The notes beneath the pieces were generated by a model. The model had not been told where the DNA came from. It made no database searches and saw nothing but the letters and a program-made list of their open reading frames with translations. The translations under genes were made by a program, and so were the position numbers. From positions 1-21,532 of the forward strand of contig JAIRPH010000037.1 in assembly GCA_031257135.1 (NCBI GenBank): 21,532 nucleotides of DNA, in the 5' to 3' direction. Below, piece after piece: positions 15,695 through 21,312 of the stretch. Within the stretch, counting starts at the first letter, position 1, and the number at the start of each line of letters is the position of its first letter. The DNA comes from Spirochaetaceae bacterium (GTDB taxonomy: Bacteria > Spirochaetota > Spirochaetia > Treponematales > Breznakiellaceae).

Positions 15695-16860
15695 AGCCTG
15701 TTCCTTTTACGCATAGCTTCCAGAAGCCGCAAGGTCCCTTCGGAAATATCCGTTTCTTTAGACTGAAGATAAGCTACGGTATCGTTCAGCACGGCTCCGA
15801 AGAGCCGGTCTAAGTCTGCGGTATCGGCAAGTTCTCGGATTTCGGGATCAATCCCTTCCCGGGAGATTTCAATTTTATCCGCGATGTATACCGTCTTTGC
15901 CAAGTCTCCCATAACCGCATCGCCGGTGGTATGAAATCTCACTGCCTGAAGAATATCTGGATTGCGTATCCCGAAGCGTTCCCGCAATAACACTGCTCCG
16001 GCTCTGGCGTGAAGCAGAGAAGGCTTTTTCCGTTCCGGCTTAGAGAAAGGTTCTCCGTCTTTTTCGGCAAGGGCGATCATGTCCGCGTCGTTCAGGGATT
16101 TGCATATATCGTGGGCAATCCCCGCCAGATACCCGGCCGCGGGGTCGAGTCCGAAGCGCAGGCACAAGTCCCAGCTCAACAGCGCGGTATTCCGGGAATG
16201 AACGAACCGGGAAGGGCTTACCATATCCCGTACCGCCCGTTCTATCGAGACCGTGAGAGACTGCGAAATCGGGGTCTGAAAAGGCGGGCTATATCCGTAA
16301 AGCCGGCGGTCTTCGATGATATACCGGGCGTTTTCAGGCACCAAGTATCGCCATGCGCCGCGCTGTTGAATCCGTTCCCGGATTTGAGCCGAAGAGACCG
16401 CTATAATTTCATTGTTAAGCGTTTTATGAGGGTAGGGAAAGTCCGCTCCGTCCGCGGACATACGGTGAGCTATGATAATATCCGTCCGGTTAATAATATC
16501 TCCGGCGTTTTTCCACTTAGGAAAATCTTCCGCCAAATCGTCCCCTAAAATAAGCCCCGGCTTTCCCTCGGGGCGATACCGGCTTGTTATATCCAGAATA
16601 GTATCAATAGTATAGGAAACCCCTTTCCGCCGGATTTCAGTATCGTCGAAGGTAAACCACGGATTTCCGGCAAGCGCGGATTCGAGCATATCCACCCGGT
16701 CTTTGGGACTTCCTCCCTGAGCCTCGGGCTTAAAAGGGGACTGATACGCGGGAATGAAGATAATCCGGTCATACCCGAACGCGGCGCGGGCCGCCTCAGC
16801 CAAAAACAGATGCCCTATATGGACCGGGTTAAAGCTCCCGCCTAAAACCGCTAACTTCAC
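15691..16860 (-). CDS. nadD: Fusion of nicotinate-nucleotide adenylyltransferase (NadD) with a YqeK-like HD hydrolase
   Basis: Residues 1-190 are a complete NadD: nucleotidyltransferase motif GGSFNPVHIGH (7-17) and the ISSTxIR-like AVSSAQIRERI. NadD makes nicotinate adenine dinucleotide in NAD synthesis. Residues about 205-385 are an HD phosphohydrolase of the YqeK type (H221 in FVHSRN, H250-D251 in GIAHDICK). YqeK proteins are known as symmetrical diadenosine-tetraphosphate (Ap4A) hydrolases and are usually encoded next to nadD; here the two are one 389-residue chain with no frameshift. The start is GTG at 16860 with GAGGAG 6 bases upstream, overlapping the obg stop. It overlaps the LCP gene by 4 bases. 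Confidence 0.93.
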   Translation of the reverse strand: MKLAVLGGSFNPVHIGHLFLAEAARAAFGYDRIIFIPAYQSPFKPEAQGGSPKDRVDMLESALAGNPWFTFDDTEIRRKGVSYTIDTILDITSRYRPEGKPGLILGDDLAEDFPKWKNAGDIINRTDIIIAHRMSADGADFPYPHKTLNNEIIAVSSAQIRERIQQRGAWRYLVPENARYIIEDRRLYGYSPPFQTPISQSLTVSIERAVRDMVSPSRFVHSRNTALLSWDLCLRFGLDPAAGYLAGIAHDICKSLNDADMIALAEKDGEPFSKPERKKPSLLHARAGAVLLRERFGIRNPDILQAVRFHTTGDAVMGDLAKTVYIADKIEISREGIDPEIRELADTADLDRLFGAVLNDTVAYLQSKETDISEGTLRLLEAMRKRNRL

Positions 16861-16863
16861 AAG

Positions 16864-17853
16864 CTACTCCTCATACCCGGACAGCTTTGCCATAACCTCA
16901 GCGGATTCCGAGAGTCCCAGCCCGGAAAAGACCGAAATCCCCAGTACCGTTTCCGCCGGATACTTCGCTTTCAGGTCTTCCAAGCGTTCAGCCGTTCCGG
17001 GTACGTCCCGTTTCGTGCCGATGATTACCCGGGGTTTCCGAACCAGTCCCGGGGAAAAGGCTTCCAATTCTTTGTATAAGATGTCGAACCGGTCTGGATA
17101 GGCGTCGTCCGAGAGGTCGATTAAAAACGCCAATGCCGCGGTTCGGGAAATGTGCTTGAGGAAGCGGATGCCCAGTCCCAGCCCTTCTGACGCGCCTTCG
17201 ATGAGTCCCGGAATATCCGCAAGGATAATGTCCCGGTCGTCAAGGGTAAGCACGCCGAGATTCGGAATTTTCGTGGTAAAGGGATAGGGCGCAATTTTCG
17301 GACGGGCGTTAGTGAAGCGGTCCAGCAGGGAAGACTTGCCCGCGTTAGGGAAGCCGACTAAGCCTATATCCGCCATGAGCTGAAGTTCCGCCCGCACCCG
17401 AACCTGTAAGCCGGATTTACCGGGCAACGCCTTCCGGGGCGTCTGATTCACCGAAGACTTAAAGCGAATATTGCCCCATCCTCCGTTTCCGCCTTTCAGG
17501 AACCGGAATTCTTCGGTATGCTTGCCGAAATCTCTGATTACTTCGCCGGTATCCGCGTCGGTTAGAATGGTTCCGGGCGGCACTGGAATTACTATATCCG
17601 CTCCGTTTCTGCCGTATCGTCCTGCGCCTTCTCCGTCTCTGCCGTTTTCGGCTTTGAAAAACTGCCGGTACCTGAGATGCGCCAAGGTTCGGAGGTTGCG
17701 GCGGATTACAAAGACCACATCGCCGCCTCTTCCGCCGTCTCCTCCGGAGGGACCCCCTTTGGGGACATACTTTTCCCGGCGGAATGCGACGCATCCGTTT
17801 CCTCCGGAACCTGAGGCGACTTCAATCAGGGCTTCGTCGGCAAATTTTTCCAT
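16864..17853 (-). CDS. obgE: Obg-family ribosome-assembly GTPase, short form
   Basis: Obg/CgtA is an essential GTPase acting on the 50S subunit and in stress control. The glycine-rich Obg fold fills residues 1-158 (ASGSGGNGCVAF, then GGPSGGDGGRGGD). The G domain follows: P-loop GFPNAGKS (167-174), the FTT switch, DIPG, and a G4 motif that reads TKRD instead of the usual NKxD. At 329 residues it ends with the G domain and lacks the C-terminal OCT domain of Bacillus-type Obg. The ATG at 17853 has GGA 5-7 bases upstream. It sits between L27 (18-base gap) and nadD (3-base gap), the classic L21-L27-obg cluster. Confidence 0.96.
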   Translation of the reverse strand: MEKFADEALIEVASGSGGNGCVAFRREKYVPKGGPSGGDGGRGGDVVFVIRRNLRTLAHLRYRQFFKAENGRDGEGAGRYGRNGADIVIPVPPGTILTDADTGEVIRDFGKHTEEFRFLKGGNGGWGNIRFKSSVNQTPRKALPGKSGLQVRVRAELQLMADIGLVGFPNAGKSSLLDRFTNARPKIAPYPFTTKIPNLGVLTLDDRDIILADIPGLIEGASEGLGLGIRFLKHISRTAALAFLIDLSDDAYPDRFDILYKELEAFSPGLVRKPRVIIGTKRDVPGTAERLEDLKAKYPAETVLGISVFSGLGLSESAEVMAKLSGYEE

Positions 17854-17871
17854 GCTTTTCCAAAGCGGGTA

Positions 17872-18144
17872 TTACGGGATGGTTTGCGCGGTTTCGGCTG
17901 GGATGACTCCTGCCAGCTTCCGTCCCCGGCGGCTGGTGAACGAAACCGTTCCGTCAATCAAGGCGAAGAGCGTATAATCTCCGCCGCATCCTACGTTTGC
18001 CCCTGGGTGAATCTTGGTTCCCCGCTGGCGGGCAATGATAGCCCCTGCTTTTACGAATGATCCGCCGGAAGCCTTAATCCCCAGGTACTGAGGATTAGAA
18101 TCCCGCCCGTTTTTCGCGCCGCTGCCGCCTCGTTTTCGAGCCAT
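17872..18144 (-). CDS. rpmA: 50S ribosomal protein L27
   Basis: The 90-residue L27 begins MARKRGGSGAKNGRDS and includes the conserved IIARQRGTKIHPG. L27 reaches toward the peptidyl-transferase centre with its N-terminus. It has no cleavable N-terminal extension of the Firmicutes type although a prp gene lies directly upstream. GGAGGA stands 6 bases before the ATG, inside the end of prp; the gap to prp is 1 base. Confidence 0.97.
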   Translation of the reverse strand: MARKRGGSGAKNGRDSNPQYLGIKASGGSFVKAGAIIARQRGTKIHPGANVGCGGDYTLFALIDGTVSFTSRRGRKLAGVIPAETAQTIP

Positions 18145-18145
18145 A

Positions 18146-18475
18146 TTAGTTCCTCCATATCGTCATACTGCAATAATCCGGGTACTCTTGAGAAACGGAT
18201 TTGAGTCCTTCCAACAGAAACGTCCCTGCTCCGAAAAGGAAATCCTTTTCTTTCGGAGCGCAGTCGATTTCCATCCAAAAGACTCCTCGTTGTGGAGCTT
18301 CCTGTAGCACTCGGATTCCTGTTCTGTTAGAAAGGACTTCTGCGCCGGTCCGAGCGAGTACCGATACCGCCGCGCAGACAATATCGCCCCCTTTGGGACC
18401 CGCCCCTGCATGACCGGTAACGCCGCACGCTCTGAGCAATCCTTCCTCATCTACAATAGCTTTGATTTCTATCAT
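18146..18475 (-). CDS. prp: Prp-like cysteine protease (YsxB family), L27-associated
   Basis: The 109-residue product matches Prp, the cysteine protease that in Firmicutes trims the N-terminal extension of L27. The catalytic pair is at the canonical positions: H22 in GHAGAGPKG and C34 in GGDIVCAAVS. It lies between L21 and L27, the position typical for the family. L27 here lacks an extension, so the substrate is unclear. The ATG at 18475 has only a poor ribosome site (GCGG), so translation may be coupled to L21, which ends 13 bases upstream. Confidence 0.92.
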   Translation of the reverse strand: MIEIKAIVDEEGLLRACGVTGHAGAGPKGGDIVCAAVSVLARTGAEVLSNRTGIRVLQEAPQRGVFWMEIDCAPKEKDFLFGAGTFLLEGLKSVSQEYPDYCSMTIWRN

Positions 18476-18488
18476 CCGCTATCCGCGA

Positions 18489-18800
18489 TTAGGCTCCCCC
18501 GATGTCTCCGATTCTAATAAGCGAATACGGTTGCCGGTGTCCTTGTTTGCGGCGGTAATCTTTTTTAGGTTTATACTTAAAAACGATAATTTTTTTATCC
18601 TTTTTATGGGCTTCCACCACCGCGGATACGGTAACGCCCGTCACATAGGGGGACCCTACGGTTACGGTCTCTCCGCACACCATCAGCACCGAGTCTATAG
18701 CCAGATTGGACCCGACTTCAGCCTCGACCCGATCAACCTTCAAGAGCGCGCCTTTTTCGGCTTTGTATTGTTTACCTTTAAATTCTACTAACGCGTACAT
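18489..18800 (-). CDS. rplU: 50S ribosomal protein L21
   Basis: The 103-residue L21 starts MYALVEFKGKQYKAEKG and carries the basic stretch around KYKPKKDYRRKQGHRQP that binds 23S rRNA. It is the first gene of the seven-gene operon L21-Prp-L27-Obg-NadD-LCP-RsfS. The ATG at 18800 has no Shine-Dalgarno and lies 6 bases after a TATTAT box, so the transcript is probably leaderless. Confidence 0.97.
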   Translation of the reverse strand: MYALVEFKGKQYKAEKGALLKVDRVEAEVGSNLAIDSVLMVCGETVTVGSPYVTGVTVSAVVEAHKKDKKIIVFKYKPKKDYRRKQGHRQPYSLIRIGDIGGA

Positions 18801-18806
18801 AGTTAC

Positions 18807-18834
18807 ATAATATCAAAATATGATGATTCGTCAA
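18807..18834 (-). promoter_or_regulatory. Putative sigma70 promoter of the L21 operon, leaderless arrangement
   Basis: Read on the minus strand: TTGACG (18829-18834), 16-base spacer, TATTAT (18807-18812), six bases (GTAACT), then the L21 ATG. The +1 is predicted on the A of the ATG. Confidence 0.65.
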
Positions 18835-18920
18835 TAGGGGGATAACGCAGGCGCAGAGTCCTTAACAAAATCCTGCCGGCTGGTCTATTTTTGTATCAGC
18901 CGCCATCGCCTCTGCCCCCT

Positions 18921-19277
18921 CAAGAAAAACCTTTTGCCTCGCAAGAAAAACCTTTTGCCTCGCAAGGAAAAACCTTTGCCTCGCAAGGAAAAATCTCTGC
19001 CCCTCAAGAGAAAAGTTCCGCCTCTCAAGAAAAAATCTTTGCCGCGCAAGAAAAACCTTTTGCCTCGCAAGAAAAAATCTCTGCCCCTCAAGAAAAAAGT
19101 TCCGCCTCGCAAGAAAAAATCTCTGCTCCTCAAGAGAAAACCTTTGCCTCGTAAGGAAAAATCTCTACCCCTCAAGGAAAAATCTCTGCTCCTCAAGAGA
19201 AAAGTTCTGCCGCGCAAGAAAAACCTTTTGCCTCGCAAGGAAAAATCTCTGCCCCTCAAGAAAAAAATTCCGCCGCG
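18921..19277. repeat. Seventeen-copy 21-bp tandem repeat with phased A-tracts
   Basis: Seventeen units of exactly 21 bp without a single indel (unit starts at 18921, 18942, 18963 and so on to 19257). Each begins CAAG (TAAG once, at 19152), continues with a run of 4-7 A broken at most by one G, and ends in a C-rich part. Three main unit types alternate: A (core CCTTTTGCC), B (core ATCTCTGCC) and C (core GTTCCGCC), in the order A A A B C D A B C B A B B C A B C, where D is an intermediate. The sequence is open in nearly every frame on both strands, so a long frame here is not evidence of coding. The array fills the gap between the L21 promoter and the brnT promoter; apart from it, 18835-18920 and 19278-19303 show no gene. 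Confidence 0.95.
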
Positions 19278-19303
19278 TAGCCTGCCGGCGCAGATTGCGC
19301 GGC

Positions 19304-19332
19304 TTGACAGGAATACGGTCCTTAGATATTTT
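19304..19332 (+). promoter_or_regulatory. Putative sigma70 promoter of brnT
   Basis: A perfect TTGACA (19304-19309), 17-base spacer, TATTTT (19327-19332). The start would be near 19339, leaving a leader of about 17 bases with AAGGGG just before the ATG at 19356. The A-rich repeat array ends 26 bases upstream of the -35 box. Confidence 0.55.
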
Positions 19333-19355
19333 GAAAAACAAGGAACCCAAGGGGT

Positions 19356-19663
19356 ATGGGCAAAACAATTATCAGCAAAAACGGACGATTCAAATGGGAC
19401 GAAAAAAAGGATAAGCGCAACAAAGACCTGCATGGCTTTGGCTTTGCAGAAATTCTAAAGGTCTTTGATGACCCCTTTTTTTTGAAGGTTTTGACGCTTC
19501 TCATTCGGGAACGGAGGATCGCTATTTCGGCATAGGCTGTATTAACGGTATTATATTTGTCGTAGTATTTTATACGGAACGGAATAATCGAATCCGTATT
19601 TTTTCCGCCCGCCGAACCTGCTCGGCGATTCGGCGGGCAGGGCGTCAGACGCCATGCCCGTAA
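19356..19663 (+). pseudogene. brnT: BrnT-family toxin gene with a frameshift in a T8 run and an altered 3' end
   Basis: The frame from ATG 19356 encodes GRFKWDEKKDKRNKDLHGF and EILKVFDDPFF, the N-terminal half of a BrnT (DUF497) RelE-fold ribonuclease toxin, but runs out of register and stops at TAG 19533-19535 (59 residues). From 19484 a different frame continues the family pattern: EGFDASHSGTEDRYFGIG, then a hydrophobic strand, FYTERNNRIRIFSARR. The two parts join at eight T (19476-19483); nine or six T would restore one frame. The second frame ends at 19663, but family likeness stops at about 19616, where a palindrome begins. No brnA antitoxin gene follows. It is either a decayed toxin, a slippage-controlled gene or a sequencing error in the homopolymer. 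Confidence 0.8.
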
Positions 19664-19725
19664 CACAAGGCAGTAACCCCGTCTTGCTTAGGACGCAAGC
19701 GGGTTACGCGAAGCCGGCAACGGCT
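19607..19725 (+). repeat. Cluster of four consecutive hairpins between brnT and the LRR gene
   Basis: Four stem-loops lie in tandem. (1) GCCCGCCGAA 19607-19616 with TTCGGCGGGC 19629-19638. (2) GGCGT 19641-19645 with ACGCC 19649-19653, loop CAG. (3) GTAACCC 19673-19679 with GGGTTAC 19701-19707, plus inner CTTGC 19683-19687 with GCAAG 19695-19699. (4) AGCCG 19712-19716 with CGGCT 19721-19725, loop GCAA, a GNRA-type tetraloop. It may be a mobile palindromic element or a structured leader of the LRR mRNA. Confidence 0.6.
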
Positions 19726-19728
19726 CCT

Positions 19729-19764
19729 ATAGAAAAGATAGAAAAGATAGAAAAGATAGAAAAA
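19729..19764 (+). repeat. Four-copy 9-bp tandem repeat upstream of the LRR gene
   Basis: ATAGAAAAG occurs three times in tandem and a fourth copy ends in A instead of G (19729-19764). It lies 26 bases before the Shine-Dalgarno AAAGGA (19791-19796). Copy-number change would alter the leader or promoter spacing of the LRR gene. Confidence 0.85.
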
Positions 19765-19803
19765 CCTCCGCAACGAGGGCAAAAACTACGAAAGGACTTT
19801 TTT

Positions 19804-21189
19804 ATGAAACATATATCGGCAAGAGGCGCAGTCCTCGTCTTGCTGATGGCAGGCTTAGGCGCGGCGGTTTCCGCCGAAACCGTCAGAGACTTCGAGTATA
19901 AGACAAACGGTTCCGGCGCGGCTCAAACCATCGAAATCACTAAGTACAAGGGTTCCGCGGCGCAGGTTGCAATACCGGACAAGATTGACGGTCTGCCGGT
20001 CACTAGAATTTACGGGAGTTGGAACAACGGAGCGTTTAACGGAGCGTTTAAAGATAATACCAGCCTGAAAAGCGTTACCATCCCCAGCTCGGTCACCTCA
20101 CTTATCGAGGCTCGGGCATTTTCCGGCTGTACCGGACTGACCGGTTTTATCGTAGACCGTAGCAATCCGAACTATACCAGCGTCAATGGCATCCTGTTCA
20201 GCAGAGATCAGAAAACCCTGATAACCTATCCCGGAGGCAAGCAGGGCGCGTATACTATCCCCGAATCGGTCACCTCTATCGAGTGGGGTGCGTTTTTCGG
20301 GTGTAGGAGCCTAACCAGCGTTACTATCCCCGAATCGGTCACCTCTATCGGGGGTGAGGCGTTTTCCGGGTGCAGTAGCTTAACCAGCGTTACTATCCCC
20401 AACTCGATCACGTATATCGGGGAGTCGGCATTTTCCGGGTGCAGTAGCTTAACCAGCGTTACTATCCCAAGCTCGGTCACCTCTATCGGGGATTGGGCGT
20501 TTTCTGGGTGCAGTAGCCTAACCAGCGTTACTATCCCCAACTCGATCACGTATATCGGGGAGTCGGCGTTTTCTGGGTGCAGTAGCTTAACCAGCGTTAC
20601 TATCCCAAGCTCGGTCACCTCTATCAGGCATGAGGCATTTTTCGGGTGCAGTAGCTTAACCAGCGTTACTATCCCCAACTCGATCACAGAAATCGGGATT
20701 CTCGCGTTTTCTGGGTGCAGTAGCTTAACCAGCGTTACTATCCCAAGCTCGGTCACCTCTATCGAGCCTTGGGCGTTTTCCGGGTGCCGGCGCGTAACCA
20801 GCGTATCGATCCCAAGCTCGGTCACCTCTATCGGGGAGAGGGCATTTTCCGGGTGCAGGAGCCTAACCAGTGTTACCGTAGACCAGCGTAATCCGAACTA
20901 TACTAGCGTCAATGGCATCCTGTTCAGTAAAGATCAGAAAACCCTGATAACCTATCCCGGAGGCAAGCAGGGCGCATATACTATCCCCAACTCGGTCACC
21001 TCTATCGAGAATGGGGCGTTTACCGGGTGCAGGAGCCTAACCAACGTTACTATCCCAAGCTCGGTCGCCTCTATCGAGCCTTGGACGTTTTACGAGTGCA
21101 GTAGCTTGACCAGCGTTACGCTTTCCCGCAGAACCGCGGTAGGAAGAGGCGCGTTTCCCGCCGGGGCGCAGATACGCTACAGCGACTAG
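19804..21189 (+). CDS. Secreted BspA-type leucine-rich-repeat protein
   Basis: A 461-residue protein with a clear signal peptide (MKHISARGAVLVLLMAGLGA, cleavage likely after AVSA at residue 24). The ATG at 19804 is chosen because AAAGGA lies 7 bases upstream and the signal peptide begins there; the frame is open further upstream, but only through hairpins and a 9-bp repeat. A first module (about 25-75) has IEITKYKG...VAIPDKIDGLPVTRI. Then about a dozen Treponema pallidum-type (BspA, LRR_5) repeats of 23 residues follow, of the form LTSVTIPSSVTSIGxxAFSGCSS. Two longer cassettes with NPNYTSVNGILFS and TLITYPGGKQGAYTIP interrupt the series. The protein ends shortly after the repeats (QIRYSD) with no anchor. 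BspA-like proteins of oral and gut treponemes mediate adhesion and aggregation; that role here is inference. Confidence 0.92.
   Translation: MKHISARGAVLVLLMAGLGAAVSAETVRDFEYKTNGSGAAQTIEITKYKGSAAQVAIPDKIDGLPVTRIYGSWNNGAFNGAFKDNTSLKSVTIPSSVTSLIEARAFSGCTGLTGFIVDRSNPNYTSVNGILFSRDQKTLITYPGGKQGAYTIPESVTSIEWGAFFGCRSLTSVTIPESVTSIGGEAFSGCSSLTSVTIPNSITYIGESAFSGCSSLTSVTIPSSVTSIGDWAFSGCSSLTSVTIPNSITYIGESAFSGCSSLTSVTIPSSVTSIRHEAFFGCSSLTSVTIPNSITEIGILAFSGCSSLTSVTIPSSVTSIEPWAFSGCRRVTSVSIPSSVTSIGERAFSGCRSLTSVTVDQRNPNYTSVNGILFSKDQKTLITYPGGKQGAYTIPNSVTSIENGAFTGCRSLTNVTIPSSVASIEPWTFYECSSLTSVTLSRRTAVGRGAFPAGAQIRYSD
20311..20862 (+). repeat. Eight tandem 69-bp units in the LRR gene
   Basis: Units of exactly 69 bp (23 codons) start at 20311, 20380, 20449, 20518, 20587, 20656, 20725 and 20794. 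Neighbouring units alternate between an 'AACTCGATCAC' and an 'AGCTCGGTCAC' version, giving a 138-bp higher-order period in the middle. The near identity of the DNA, including third codon positions, points to recent duplication or gene conversion. Confidence 0.9.
20878..21009 (+). repeat. 132-bp direct duplicate of 20152-20283 within the LRR gene
   Basis: The cassette encoding NPNYTSVNGILFS to the next SVTSIE is present twice, at 20152-20283 and 20878-21009, exactly 726 bp apart with only a few base differences. Recombination between the copies would delete or duplicate the repeats between them in frame (726 = 3 x 242). Confidence 0.85.
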
Positions 21190-21254
21190 GGAACAGCGGC
21201 GCGGCGGCATTGCGGGAAACACTCGCCCCGCCCGCCTTTACCACAAAGTCTTAA

Positions 21255-21281
21255 CCTGCCGGCGTTAAACCCGCTGGCAGG
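21255..21281 (+). repeat. GC-rich hairpin after the LRR gene
   Basis: CCTGCCGGCG (21255-21264) and CGCTGGCAGG (21272-21281) pair at 9 of 10 positions with a 7-base loop. No T-tract follows, so it is not a standard intrinsic terminator, although it could stop or stabilise the LRR transcript. Related CCTGCCGG sequences occur near 18873 and 19281. Confidence 0.5.
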
Positions 21282-21304
21282 CGCAGATACGTTACCGCAA
21301 TTAA
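21278..21304 (+). pseudogene. Possible scrap of the 3' end of a second LRR gene
   Basis: The reading QAQIRYRN-stop (21278-21304) resembles the true LRR gene end GAQIRYSD-stop (21163-21189) in protein and DNA (GCGCAGATACG followed by TTAC or CTAC). The stretch is only nine codons, so it is a hint and not proof. Confidence 0.35.
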
Positions 21305-21312
21305 GGATCAGA

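Noticed and set aside
18921..19277. CRISPR array
   Set aside because: The units are directly adjacent with no unique spacers and no cas gene is in the window.
18885..19433. Minus-strand frame of 182 codons with a signal-peptide-like start (MQVFVALILFFVPF) and FFLRGxx heptads
   Set aside because: It begins antisense to the well-supported brnT sequence, has no ribosome site, and its length comes from a 21-bp array that is open in nearly every frame. Kept only as a possibility under the array finding.
18934..19458. Plus-strand frame of 174 codons encoding Lys/Arg/Pro-rich heptads (PRKKNLL-type), histone-H1-like
   Set aside because: Same reason: all frames of the array are open, there is no ribosome site at the start, and its 3' part overlaps brnT in a different frame.
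19654..19803. Upstream extension of the LRR gene by 50 codons
   Set aside because: It runs through hairpins and the 9-bp repeat; the ATG at 19804 has a Shine-Dalgarno and starts a normal signal peptide.
20226..20825. 199-codon minus-strand frame with 23-residue repeats
   Set aside because: It is the shadow of the 69-bp LRR repeats; 69 is a multiple of 3, so an open opposite frame repeats automatically.
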